Shown here one piece after another: positions 14,651 to 22,295 of a stretch of 24,011 nucleotides of DNA (the first letter of the stretch is position 1; every line of letters begins with the position of its first letter). The position numbers and the translations under genes were made by a program. Source of the DNA: Tepidimonas sp. UBA997 (GTDB lineage: Bacteria > Pseudomonadota > Gammaproteobacteria > Burkholderiales > Burkholderiaceae_C); the NCBI GenBank assembly GCA_002291945.1, contig DBAZ01000081.1, positions 14,257 to 38,267 on the forward strand, given 5' to 3'. Under the pieces are notes generated by a model that searched no databases, had not been told where the DNA came from, and saw nothing but the letters and a program-made list of their open reading frames with translations.

Positions 14651-15568
14651 TCAGGAGGGCCGCTTGCGCGGTGCGGTGCGGCGTATGGCTTCGTTGATTT
14701 CGGCGATGGAGCGTTCGATCGCGGCATCGTCGAAATCGTCGATGGCTTTCCAGTCATCAGGGGCCAATGCGCCAAAAGAAGATGCAAAGGAGCGCGGATT
14801 CAAATGATCCGCCTCGATCACCTGGGTGGGCTCGAAGGCATCGGATGAATCCCATTCCAATCCAATCAGGGACACATTATCGCCCTGCAAGCCAGCCCGA
14901 CTCACGGCTTCGTCGGCCAAGGCATTCACCACATCGCGAATCGGCATCCCGAACACGCTGGCAGCCAGATCGTTGTCGTCTGACCACATGGACCACAGAC
15001 CGTCTGAGCACAAAACCAAACGATCGCCCGGCAGGAGTTCCGCAGGCCCGAACGTATCGAACAGCGGTAGGTCATCACTACCCAGGCAGGTGAACAGCAC
15101 ATTGCGGCTCACCCCGGAAGGGACTTCACGAAACAGCTCAGGCTTGTCTTTGTACGAATGGTCCCGCGTCCGCCGGATCAGATGCCCTTGCCTGACCCAA
15201 TACAGGCGCGAATCGCCCGAATGCACCACGACGATGACGCCATCCTGAATGACGGCGGCCACCAGCGTGGTGCGAGGATTGTCCTCCATGGACTGCGAAT
15301 CGGCAAAATCGACAATCGCCTGGTTCGCTTCCAGCAAAGTGGCCTCCAGAAAAGCCCTGGGGTCTTTCAGCGCCGGCTGGGCCAGGGCGACGAATTGGCG
15401 GGTAAAGACCCGAACGGCGATCTCGGCCGCTTTTTCGCCTTCCGGGTGACCGCCCATGCCATCGGCCAGCACCAGCAGCACGGCACGCCGGGTATACGTG
15501 TAACCAAGGCGGTCTTCATTGAGGGGGCGCCCTCCCTTGCGGCTGACCTGATAGACCGAAAACTTCAT
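14651..15568 (-). CDS. PP2C-family serine/threonine protein phosphatase
   Basis: This metal-dependent phosphatase of the PPM/PP2C family removes phosphate from Ser/Thr residues, most likely those placed by the adjacent kinase. The 305-residue product shows the metal-binding motifs in order: RPLNEDRLG (Asp19), LADGMGGHPEGE (Asp36, Gly37), VVHSGDSRLYWVR, LCSDGLWSMW and QGDNVSLI (Asp/Asn). No signal peptide or membrane segment is present. About 60 residues beyond the catalytic core form an acidic tail that ends in a conserved-looking helix (AIERSIAEINEAIRR) and a basic tip; this may be a docking region (inference). Its ATG overlaps the kinase stop by four bases, so the pair is translationally coupled. 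rph starts 16 bases downstream. Confidence 0.94.
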   Translation of the reverse strand: MKFSVYQVSRKGGRPLNEDRLGYTYTRRAVLLVLADGMGGHPEGEKAAEIAVRVFTRQFVALAQPALKDPRAFLEATLLEANQAIVDFADSQSMEDNPRTTLVAAVIQDGVIVVVHSGDSRLYWVRQGHLIRRTRDHSYKDKPELFREVPSGVSRNVLFTCLGSDDLPLFDTFGPAELLPGDRLVLCSDGLWSMWSDDNDLAASVFGMPIRDVVNALADEAVSRAGLQGDNVSLIGLEWDSSDAFEPTQVIEADHLNPRSFASSFGALAPDDWKAIDDFDDAAIERSIAEINEAIRRTAPRKRPS

Positions 15569-16575
15569 AAATTGTGAAAGCTCGACCGATCCGACGCCTC
15601 AGAGGGTGTTGGTGCCTTCTTGCCGAGCATGCCACTCAGGCTGAGCTTGAGTTTGTCAACCAGACCGGGCTGCGTGTAGGTGGGTTCCTCTTCGCGGTTG
15701 AGCTCCTTTTGGAGCGCAAACACCGACTGCGGCCGCGACAGCGGATCGATCGACATGCACCATTGCACCACATCGATCAGGTTGTCCGAGTAAATGCCCC
15801 GCAAACGAGTCATGGCCAGCGCCAGACGGTCTTTTTCCTGGCGTTGCGGGGCATCGTGCGGGGGGTAGCCCTGCATGCAAGAATACATACAGGCCCCCAC
15901 GGCGTAAATATCGGTCCAGGGCCCCATACCTGCACTGCGCTTATACATTTCAGGGGCGGCAAACCCGGGCGTGTACATGGGCCGCACGAAATGACCCTCG
16001 GTGCTCAGCACCTCGCGGGCCGCACCAAAGTCGATGAGCACCGGCTTGTTGTCTTCCGTGATCAGGATATTGGCGGGTTTGATGTCCAGATGCAGCATCT
16101 TGTGCTGATGGACGATACGCAGTCCGCGCAAAATTTCGTCGAACAGCGAGCGCACGGTGGCCTCGCGAAGGATTTTCTTGCGCTTGAGGCCACGCGCCGT
16201 GACGATGAATTCCTGCAAGGAGGCCCCTTCGAGGTAGTTCATCACCATATAAACGGTTTCGTTTTCTCGGAAGAAATTCAGCACACTCACCACAGACGGA
16301 TGAGAAATCTGCGCCAGGGCCCGGCCTTCTTCAAAAAAGCTTTTGAGCCCCAGACGGTACAGCGAGAGCTTTTCGGGGGGGACAGACGGCAACAATTCGC
16401 CCGGCTCGCGCACCGCCAGCGCAGAAGGCAGATACTCCTTCAGCGCCACTTTCTGGCCTAGATTGTCCTGAGCCAAATACACCACACCAAAACCCCCTGC
16501 GGCCACCTGGCGGAGGATTCGGTAGCCACCGATCAGCGTATCCGGCGGCAAGGGGGCGGGTTTGGTCTTTGACAT
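15565..16575 (-). CDS. Hanks-type serine/threonine protein kinase, non-RD, cytosolic
   Basis: The 336-residue kinase carries the full eukaryotic-like core: glycine loop VAAGGFGVVYLA (residues 24-35, with Ala25 in place of the first Gly), ATP-anchoring Lys46 in VALKEYLP, helix-C Glu83, catalytic HLDIKPANIL with Asp164, Asp182 of DFG and a GFAAPE activation-segment end. The residue before the catalytic Asp is Leu, not Arg, so it is a non-RD kinase. No transmembrane segment or sensor domain is visible, unlike PknB-type kinases; the last 50 or so residues are a basic tail of unknown role. ATG at 16575 is preferred. Another in-frame ATG at 16599 would add eight residues; neither has a good Shine-Dalgarno. 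It is the first gene of a seven-gene run and diverges from yicC across 53 bases. Confidence 0.94.
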   Translation of the reverse strand: MSKTKPAPLPPDTLIGGYRILRQVAAGGFGVVYLAQDNLGQKVALKEYLPSALAVREPGELLPSVPPEKLSLYRLGLKSFFEEGRALAQISHPSVVSVLNFFRENETVYMVMNYLEGASLQEFIVTARGLKRKKILREATVRSLFDEILRGLRIVHQHKMLHLDIKPANILITEDNKPVLIDFGAAREVLSTEGHFVRPMYTPGFAAPEMYKRSAGMGPWTDIYAVGACMYSCMQGYPPHDAPQRQEKDRLALAMTRLRGIYSDNLIDVVQWCMSIDPLSRPQSVFALQKELNREEEPTYTQPGLVDKLKLSLSGMLGKKAPTPSEASDRSSFHNL

Positions 16576-16628
16576 AATCGTAGGATGTGCAACCGCCATC
16601 AACGTTGCAATCAGACTGCGAGATTTGA

Positions 16629-17537
16629 ATGTCAGTTTACAGCATGACCGGCTACGCCACCGGTCAAAGTCAGGCGCCCTCGGCCGATTCGGCCAGCACT
16701 GTGGTGCCCTTGACACTGGGTATCGAAATCCGGTCGGTCAACAGCCGCTTCCTGGACCTGAGCTTTCGTCTGTCAGACGAATTGCGCCCGGCCGAGCCTG
16801 CACTGCGTGAAAGCATCAGCGCCCGCATCAAACGGGGCAAGGTTGACGTCCGTGCCTGGCTGGAGGGCCGACCTGAAGCCGGATGGCGAACCCCGACCTT
16901 GAGCGACCTGCAGAAAATCGTGGCGGTGCAAGACCAGGTGATCAGTTGGATGCCGCAGGCCCGCCCATTGTCTGTGGCCGAAACACTGCAAGCCTTGGGC
17001 AAAGCCCAGCCGGCGGCCAGCCACTTGGTCGCGCCATTGACGGCCCTGGCCGAACAACTGGCGCAGGACTTGATGGACGCCCGCCAGCGTGAGGGCGCGC
17101 GCCTGGTCGCCATGCTGCTGGATCGCGTGAAGCAGCTTCGGGCACTGGCCGCCGACGCGCAACCCTTGATCCCGAAGCTGGTTGAACAACAGCGTCTGCG
17201 TTTTCTGGAACGCTGGCAGGAAGCGCTGGGTGTCGGCCATGCCGACGCGTCTATGGCAGCAGCCCAGGACCGGGCACTGAGTGAAGCGACCTCCTACGCC
17301 ATCCGCATCGACGTGGCCGAGGAGCTCACCCGACTGCAGTCGCATCTGGATGAAATCGAACGCTTGCTAGACAAAGGCGGGGAAGTGGGCAAGCGACTGG
17401 AGTTCTTCATGCAGGAACTGCACCGCGAGGCCAACACCCTGGGCAGCAAATCGTCCAGCCTGGAGCTCACGCGCATTTCGGTGGACATGAAGGTGCTGAT
17501 CGAGCAGATGCGTGAACAGGTGCAAAACCTCGAATGA
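16629..17537 (+). CDS. yicC: YicC/YloC-family endoribonuclease
   Basis: YicC proteins are recently recognised cytoplasmic endoribonucleases; the E. coli protein promotes decay of the small RNA RyhB. The 302-residue product (E. coli 287) begins with the hallmark MSVYSMTGYA and continues with EIRSVNSRFLDLSFRLSDELR and RGKVDVRAWLE in the N-terminal domain. A long helical middle follows. The C-terminal DUF1732 region contains EEL-TRLQSHLDE, GKRLEFFMQELHREANTLGSK and DMKVLIEQMREQVQNLE. It overlaps the gmk start by four bases, an arrangement widely shared by proteobacteria and firmicutes. Confidence 0.95.
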   Translation: MSVYSMTGYATGQSQAPSADSASTVVPLTLGIEIRSVNSRFLDLSFRLSDELRPAEPALRESISARIKRGKVDVRAWLEGRPEAGWRTPTLSDLQKIVAVQDQVISWMPQARPLSVAETLQALGKAQPAASHLVAPLTALAEQLAQDLMDARQREGARLVAMLLDRVKQLRALAADAQPLIPKLVEQQRLRFLERWQEALGVGHADASMAAAQDRALSEATSYAIRIDVAEELTRLQSHLDEIERLLDKGGEVGKRLEFFMQELHREANTLGSKSSSLELTRISVDMKVLIEQMREQVQNLE

Positions 17538-18160
17538 CCATGGACTATCCCGGCAACCTATACGTCGTCGCAGCGCCCAGCGGAACCGGCAAATCCAGCC
17601 TGGTCAAGGCCCTGCTGGAGGTGGACTCGCGCATGGAACTGTCGGTCTCACACACCACGCGCGCACCCCGTGGGCAGGAACTGCACGGGCGCGAGTACTA
17701 CTTCGTCAGCAACGCCGAGTTCGATCGCATGGTCGCGCATGACGCGTTCGTGGAATGGGCCACGGTCCACAACAACCGCTATGGCACCTCGCGCAAGACG
17801 ATTGAAGACAAAATCGCCGCCGGGGCCGACATCGTGCTCGAAATCGACTATCAGGGCGCGATCCAGATCAAACAGAAATTCCCCAACGCGGTGCTCGTTT
17901 TCATCCTGCCGCCGAGTTGGGAGGAACTGCGCGCGCGGCTGATGCGACGCGCCGAAGACAGCGAGGACGTGATCGAGCTGCGCCTGCGCAATGCCGAGCA
18001 AGAAGTGGCTCACGTCCATGCCTTCGACTTCGTTATAATCAATGAATTGTTCGAGCGGGCGCTGTTTGATCTCAAAGCCATTGCCCATGCTCAACGCCTG
18101 AAGGTGGCGGCCCAACGTCGGGCCCGGGCCGAAACCTTCCAAGCCCTACACATCGACTAA
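17534..18160 (+). CDS. gmk: Guanylate kinase
   Basis: Gmk transfers phosphate from ATP to GMP, giving GDP for GTP, nucleic acid and (p)ppGpp synthesis. The 208-residue product (E. coli 207) has the P-loop APSGTGKSS at 14-22, the GMP-binding region SVSHTTRAPRGQELHGREYYFVS, EWATVHNNRYGTS, and the DIVLEIDYQGA Walker B-like strand. The ATG overlaps the yicC stop as ATGA; a second ATG two codons in is also possible. rpoZ follows 19 bases later. Gmk is a reported direct target of (p)ppGpp in several bacteria, which fits with rsh lying nearby. Confidence 0.97.
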   Translation: MTMDYPGNLYVVAAPSGTGKSSLVKALLEVDSRMELSVSHTTRAPRGQELHGREYYFVSNAEFDRMVAHDAFVEWATVHNNRYGTSRKTIEDKIAAGADIVLEIDYQGAIQIKQKFPNAVLVFILPPSWEELRARLMRRAEDSEDVIELRLRNAEQEVAHVHAFDFVIINELFERALFDLKAIAHAQRLKVAAQRRARAETFQALHID

Positions 18161-18179
18161 ACCCCAGATCGGAATTCGC

Positions 18180-18383
18180 ATGGCACGTATCACGGTAGAA
18201 GATTGTCTGGAAAAGATTCCCAATCGTTTTCAGCTCGTGCTGGCGGCCACCTACCGCGCCCGCATGCTCAACCAGGGCCACACCCCCAAGATCGAAACAC
18301 GCAACAAGGCCGGCGTTACCGCCCTGCGCGAAATCGCAGAAGGCAGGGTCGGCCTAGAGATGCTCAAAAAAGTCCCCGTCTGA
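18180..18383 (+). CDS. rpoZ: RNA polymerase omega subunit
   Basis: Omega helps assemble the beta-prime subunit of RNA polymerase and forms part of one (p)ppGpp-binding site in E. coli. The 67-residue product begins MARITVEDCLEKIPNRFQLV and includes TYRARML and KAGVTALREIAEGRV, the typical omega core. It is shorter than E. coli omega (91) but within the range of betaproteobacterial omega proteins. GGAA sits eight bases before the ATG. A strong intrinsic terminator lies 21 bases after the stop, so yicC-gmk-rpoZ is probably one transcription unit. Confidence 0.96.
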   Translation: MARITVEDCLEKIPNRFQLVLAATYRARMLNQGHTPKIETRNKAGVTALREIAEGRVGLEMLKKVPV

Positions 18384-18404
18384 GCGCCTCTCCCGCCACG
18401 CCTA

Positions 18405-18433
18405 GGCACCGTCTCGACGGTGCCTTTTGTTTT
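18405..18433 (+). terminator. Intrinsic terminator after rpoZ
   Basis: GGCACCGTC (18405-18413) pairs perfectly with GACGGTGCC (18416-18424), most simply as an 8-base-pair stem with a CTCG loop. The run TTTTGTTTT follows at once. It is the only textbook rho-independent terminator I see in the window, and it separates rpoZ from rsh. The rest of the gap to rsh (18434-18505) holds no clear promoter hexamers. Confidence 0.88.
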
Positions 18434-18505
18434 GTCAATCATCTCGATCGGCGGGGTTAACGTCTGAAGTCGGCATTTCGGGCCAACTGCGGCTAAAGTA
18501 AGGGT

Positions 18506-20755
18506 ATGACGGAAGATGTGCTGAACGCCCCCACAGCCAGCCCGGCTCAGGCGCTCGCCGCGGCGGCGAGCTTTGCTGCGCTGGAGGCCAGACTCGACTA
18601 CCTGACGCCTTCCGAAATCGAGCAGGTGCGCTTGGCTTACCGCTTTGCCGACGCGGCGCATCTGGGCCAGTTGCGCAAGAGCGGGGACCCTTACATCACC
18701 CACCCCATTTCGGTGGCCCAGCAGTGCACCGAGTGGAAGCTGGACGCCCAAGCCATCTGCGCCGCGCTGATGCACGATGTGCTGGAAGACTGTGGTGTTA
18801 CCAAAGCGGACATGACCGAGCGCTTCGGCCCCCACATCGCCGACTTGGTCGATGGCCTGACCAAACTCGACAAACTCGAATTCCACAGCCGCGAACACAA
18901 TCAGGCCGAATCGTTTCGCAAGATGCTGCTGGCGATGGCGCGGGACGTGCGCGTCATCCTCATCAAGCTGGCCGACCGCACCCACAACATGCGTACCATG
19001 GGCGACATGCCGCGCAGCAAATGGGCCCGCATCTGCAACGAAACGCTGGATGTCTATGCGCCGATCGCGCACCGGCTGGGGCTCAACAACAACTACCGGG
19101 AACTGCAGGATCTGGCTTTCCGCCACCTGCACCCCTGGCGATACCGGGCGCTCGACAAGGCGCTCGACAAATCGCGCAGCCGCCGCCGCGACCTGATCGA
19201 GCGTGTGCAGGGTGAAGTCCAAAGCGTTTTTCTTCGCCAGGGCATCGAGGTGCGGATCGTCGGGCGCGAGAAAACCCTCTACTCGGTCTATCGCAAGATG
19301 GACTTGAAGCATCTGTCGTTTGCCCAGGTCACCGACATTTACGGCTTTCGCATCATCCTGCCCGAACTGCTGGATTGCTACCAGGCGCTGGGCATCCTGC
19401 ACCAGCTCTACAAGCCGCTGCCGGGCAAGTTCCGCGACTACATCGCCATCCCCAAGATGAATGGCTACCAATCGCTGCACACCACGCTGGTGGGGCCGTT
19501 TGGCACCAACATCGAGTTCCAGTTGCGCACCCACACCATGGACGTGGTGGCCGAGTCCGGGGTGGCGGCCCACTGGCTCTACAAGGCCAGCAACCCCGAC
19601 AGCCCGGCCTCGCAGGACTTGAACGCCCAGTGGCTGCAGTCGCTGCTCGACATTCAGCAGGAAACGCACGACGCCGCCGAGTTCTGGGACCACATCAAGA
19701 TCGACCTGTTTCCGGACTCGGTGTATGTGTTCACCCCGAAAAGCCGCATCATGGCGCTGCCGCGCGGGGCCACGGTGGTGGACTTTGCCTACGCCATCCA
19801 CAGCGATGTCGGCAACAGCGCGATCGGGGCCACCGTCAATGGCGAGCAAGCCGCTTTGCGCACCGAGCTCAATAACGGGGATGTGGTCGAGATCCTCACC
19901 TCGCCACATGCCCGCCCGAACCCGAGTTGGCTAGGCTTCGTCAAGACCGGGCGGGCACGCTCCAAGATACGCCATCACCTCAAGACGCTGGCCGAAGAAG
20001 AGTCGCTGGCGCTGGGCGAACGGCTGCTGCACCAGGCCTTGCGCGCCGAAGGCATTGCTGCCCTGCCCGACGACAGCGACGCCATTCAGCCCGTGTGGGA
20101 CAAATTGCTGCGCTTCACCGGCAACCGCCATCGCAAGGAATTGCTGACCGACATCGGTCTGGGCAAACGCATCGCCAGCATGGTGAGCAAAAAACTGGCA
20201 GCCCTGCTGGCCGAACTGGGGCAAAAGCCCGATTTGCTGCTCATCACCCAAGAACGGTTTGGCGCTGCCTCCGACGACAAACCCTCGCAGGGTGTGGTGA
20301 TGCTCGAGGGCAGCGAGGGGGCTTCGGTGCAATACGCCCGCTGCTGCCACCCGATCCCCGGCGACAAGATCATCGGCTACCTGGGCAAAGGCGAAGGCCT
20401 GGTGGTACACACCGACGACTGCCCCGGGGGCCGCAAACTGCTGCACCGTGACGCCGAGCGCTTCATCGACGTGGAATGGTCGGACGAACCGACGCGGCTG
20501 TTTGAATCCTTGGTGATGGTGACGGTGAGCAACGGCAAAGGCGTGCTGGCCAAGGTGGCTGCCGCCATGGCCGCCGCTGAAGCCGACATCACCCACATCC
20601 ACATGGGGGACGAACCGGCTCAGGTGGCCATTGACCTCAAATTCACCCTCGCCGTGCGCGACCGCCAGCACCTGGCGCATGTGCTGCGCCAGCTCAAGCG
20701 CACCCCGTCAGTGATCAAGGCGCAGCGGATCCGGCCTGCCCGCTCGGGTAACTGA
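18506..20755 (+). CDS. spoT: Bifunctional (p)ppGpp synthetase/hydrolase (RSH, SpoT/Rel type)
   Basis: The 749-residue enzyme makes (p)ppGpp from ATP and GDP/GTP and hydrolyses it, controlling the stringent response. Domain order is complete. The HD hydrolase has THPIS (His66) and LMHDVLED (His90, Asp91). The synthetase has YSVYRKMD, VTDIYGFRII (Asp277), GYQSLHTT and IEFQLRT. A TGS domain lies around residues 405-470 (DSVYVFTPKSRIMALPRGAT). A zinc-finger-like region (YARCCHPIPGDKIIGYLGKG) and a C-terminal ACT domain (LVMVTVSNGKGVLAKVA) follow. Intact HD residues argue for active hydrolase, and the conserved synthetase motifs for a bifunctional enzyme. The ATG at 18506 is preceded by TAAGGG at unusually short spacing. 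The 3' end overlaps the convergent greB by 41 bases. Confidence 0.96.
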   Translation: MTEDVLNAPTASPAQALAAAASFAALEARLDYLTPSEIEQVRLAYRFADAAHLGQLRKSGDPYITHPISVAQQCTEWKLDAQAICAALMHDVLEDCGVTKADMTERFGPHIADLVDGLTKLDKLEFHSREHNQAESFRKMLLAMARDVRVILIKLADRTHNMRTMGDMPRSKWARICNETLDVYAPIAHRLGLNNNYRELQDLAFRHLHPWRYRALDKALDKSRSRRRDLIERVQGEVQSVFLRQGIEVRIVGREKTLYSVYRKMDLKHLSFAQVTDIYGFRIILPELLDCYQALGILHQLYKPLPGKFRDYIAIPKMNGYQSLHTTLVGPFGTNIEFQLRTHTMDVVAESGVAAHWLYKASNPDSPASQDLNAQWLQSLLDIQQETHDAAEFWDHIKIDLFPDSVYVFTPKSRIMALPRGATVVDFAYAIHSDVGNSAIGATVNGEQAALRTELNNGDVVEILTSPHARPNPSWLGFVKTGRARSKIRHHLKTLAEEESLALGERLLHQALRAEGIAALPDDSDAIQPVWDKLLRFTGNRHRKELLTDIGLGKRIASMVSKKLAALLAELGQKPDLLLITQERFGAASDDKPSQGVVMLEGSEGASVQYARCCHPIPGDKIIGYLGKGEGLVVHTDDCPGGRKLLHRDAERFIDVEWSDEPTRLFESLVMVTVSNGKGVLAKVAAAMAAAEADITHIHMGDEPAQVAIDLKFTLAVRDRQHLAHVLRQLKRTPSVIKAQRIRPARSGN

Positions 20756-21323
20756 CTTCCAGCAGTTCCAGCGTCTCCCAACCCACCGGCGTGCGCAGCC
20801 GCACGGCGTCACCCTCGCGGGCCTTGAGCAAGGCCTGCGCCACGGGTGAGACCCAACTGATCTGCCCCTGGGCCGTGTCCGCCTCGTCGATGCCGAGGAT
20901 GGTGACGGTGCTTTGCGTGCCATTTTCACGGGTAAACGTCACGGTGGCCCCAAAAAACACCTGATCCTTGCCGTGGTGCTGGGACGGGTCCACCACTTCG
21001 GCCCGGTCCAGTCGCTTGGTCAGGAAGCGGATGCGCCGATCGATTTCGCGCAAGCGCTTTTTGCCGTACAGGTAGTCGCCGTTTTCGGATCGGTCGCCAT
21101 TGCTGGCCGCCCAGTGCACCACCTCGACCACCCGCGGACGCTCGACATCGAGCAACTGCAGCAGTTCGGCCCGCAGGCGCTCGTGCCCGGCTTGGGTCAT
21201 GTAGTTTTTTCCGCCCGCAGGCAGGGCCGCGCCTTCGGGCAGATCGTCGTCCGCGTTGTTGTCCGCGTGGTCTTGCGCGTTGTTGTCTGCGGTGTCGGTT
21301 TCTCGGGTGTATGCTTGGCTCAT
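20715..21323 (-). CDS. greB: Transcription elongation factor GreB with acidic N-terminal extension
   Basis: GreB enters the RNA polymerase secondary channel and stimulates cleavage of backtracked RNA. The core matches GreB: MTQAGHERLRAELLQLLD, ERPRVVEVVHWAASNGDRSENGDY (the coiled-coil tip, with its acidic residues), YGKKRLREIDRRIRFLTKRLD, KVFFGATV-like QVFFGATVTF and the C-terminal FKBP-like domain (ISWVSPVAQALLKAREGD). The chosen ATG at 21323 gives 202 residues, about 40 more than E. coli GreB (158), with an acidic Asn/Asp-rich extension. An internal ATG at the core start is an alternative. The last 14 codons lie antisense to the end of rsh. Confidence 0.94.
   Translation of the reverse strand: MSQAYTRETDTADNNAQDHADNNADDDLPEGAALPAGGKNYMTQAGHERLRAELLQLLDVERPRVVEVVHWAASNGDRSENGDYLYGKKRLREIDRRIRFLTKRLDRAEVVDPSQHHGKDQVFFGATVTFTRENGTQSTVTILGIDEADTAQGQISWVSPVAQALLKAREGDAVRLRTPVGWETLELLEVSYPSGQAGSAAP
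21253..21291 (-). repeat. Imperfect direct repeat in the greB N-terminal extension
   Basis: GCGTTGTTGTCCGCG (21253-21267) recurs as GCGTTGTTGTCTGCG (21277-21291), a 24-base period with one mismatch. It encodes the two ADNNA units of the acidic GreB extension, so the extension may have grown by an in-frame duplication. Confidence 0.75.
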
Positions 21324-21351
21324 GGCATGCAGGCTGGTGCGGCGCAACGCT

Positions 21352-21373
21352 GATGACGGGATTGTCCCGCATC
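21352..21373 (-). promoter_or_regulatory. Hairpin in the greB leader
   Basis: GATGACGGGA (21352-21361) can pair with TCCCGCATC (21365-21373), giving nine base pairs with one bulged A and a TTG loop. It lies about 30-50 bases upstream of the greB ATG. No T-run follows on either strand. Its function is unknown; it could be a leader structure or an operator. Confidence 0.4.
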
Positions 21374-21394
21374 GCGCTCCCCGGCCCGTGCGCC

Positions 21395-21420
21395 GTGCTT
21401 GGTCGTAGTGCTTGGTCGTG
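21395..21420. repeat. Tandem 13-base direct repeat in the greB/Anbu divergent gap
   Basis: GTGCTTGGTCGT occurs twice head to tail, at 21395-21406 and 21408-21419, with a 13-base period. It lies in the 144-base region between the divergent greB and Anbu starts, seven bases before a TACACT hexamer (21427-21432) that could be a -10 for the Anbu gene. Direct repeats in this position often bind regulators, but no known operator is recognised. The rest of the gap holds the greB leader hairpin and a T-rich leader before the Anbu ATG. Confidence 0.6.
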
Positions 21421-21467
21421 CAACAGTACACTAGCATCCCTTTTTTGTTACTTGCATTGTCTTTGTC

Positions 21468-22295
21468 ATGACCTATTGCGTCGCCGTCAAGCTCAAGGCT
21501 GGCATGGTGTTTTTGTCAGACTCCCGCACCAACGCCGGGCTGGACCAGATCAGCACCTTCCGCAAGATGATTGTTTACGAGAAGCCGGGCGACCGCTTCA
21601 TGTGCCTGCTCTCGGCGGGCAACCTGAGCATTTCGCAATCGATCCGCGAAATCCTGCAGGTCGAGCAGTTGAAGGACGCCGACAGCAACGAGCCCATCAC
21701 CATCTGGAATGCCACGAGCATGTTCGATGCCGCCCGCGTGCTGGGCTCGGCGGTGCGGCATGTGTACCAGCGCGACGGCGAATCACTCCAGCGCGGCGGG
21801 GTGGAATTCAACGCCAGCATGATCTTTGGCGGGCAGATTGGCCAAGAAGGCATGCGTCTGTTCCAGGTCTATTCGCCGGGCAATTTCATCGAAGCCACCC
21901 CCGAGACGCCGTTTTTCCAGATCGGCGAGAGCAAATACGGCAAGCCGGTGCTCGATCGCGTCATCACCCCCGACACCCCGCTCGACGAAGCCGCCAAGTG
22001 TGTCCTGATCTCGATGGACTCGACGCTCAAGTCCAACCTGTCGGTCGGGCTGCCGCTGGACATGGCGGTCTATAAGGCCAACGCCCTGCAGAGCGACCGG
22101 ATCGTCTGCATCGACCACAGCAACCCCTACTTTCGCATGTTGCACGACACTTGGGGCCAGCGCCTGCGCGAGGTGTTTGACAGCATCGATCACCCGGCCT
22201 GGGATGGTCGCCCGAGCGACGCGCCGCTCATGGAAGGCAGCCAGCGGCACGCTCCGCTAAAGAAAATCACCCATCCCAAGGAAAAGCTGATCTGA
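21468..22295 (+). CDS. Anbu, ancestral-beta-subunit proteasome-like hydrolase
   Basis: Anbu proteins are bacterial Ntn hydrolases related to HslV and the 20S beta subunit. The 275-residue product opens MTYCVAVKLKAGMVFLSDSRTNAG. After Met removal Thr2 would be the N-terminal nucleophile, followed by the family's SDSRTNAG strand (Asp, Ser and Arg near residues 18-20). LLSAGNLSISQSI, ASMIFGGQIG and LISMDSTLKSNLSVGLP are further family segments. HslV is far shorter (about 175) and begins TTIV, so it is excluded. No Shine-Dalgarno is visible before the ATG; the leader is T-rich. Known Anbu genes commonly sit with alpha-E, ATP-grasp-type and transglutaminase genes; none is here. Instead an alpha/beta hydrolase overlaps its stop by one base (TGATG). 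Substrates are not firmly known. Confidence 0.92.
   Translation: MTYCVAVKLKAGMVFLSDSRTNAGLDQISTFRKMIVYEKPGDRFMCLLSAGNLSISQSIREILQVEQLKDADSNEPITIWNATSMFDAARVLGSAVRHVYQRDGESLQRGGVEFNASMIFGGQIGQEGMRLFQVYSPGNFIEATPETPFFQIGESKYGKPVLDRVITPDTPLDEAAKCVLISMDSTLKSNLSVGLPLDMAVYKANALQSDRIVCIDHSNPYFRMLHDTWGQRLREVFDSIDHPAWDGRPSDAPLMEGSQRHAPLKKITHPKEKLI

Noticed and set aside
13306..14697. A 463-codon plus-strand open frame opposite rdgB and rph
   Set aside because: Both antisense genes have complete family motifs, while this frame shows only low-complexity Gly/Val/His-rich text typical of a shadow.
16569..16597. An exact TTGACA (16569-16574) as -35 of yicC
   Set aside because: No -10-like hexamer occurs 15-19 bases downstream. 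The sequence is the complement of the first kinase codons and is probably chance.
18251..19909. A 552-codon open frame on the minus strand opposite rsh
   Set aside because: It lies wholly antisense to conserved hydrolase, synthetase and TGS domains and has no recognisable motif of its own. Such long mirror frames are common in GC-rich genes.
21468..22295. HslV protease subunit
   Set aside because: Length (275) and the SDSRTNAG N-terminus are those of Anbu, and no hslU lies beside it.
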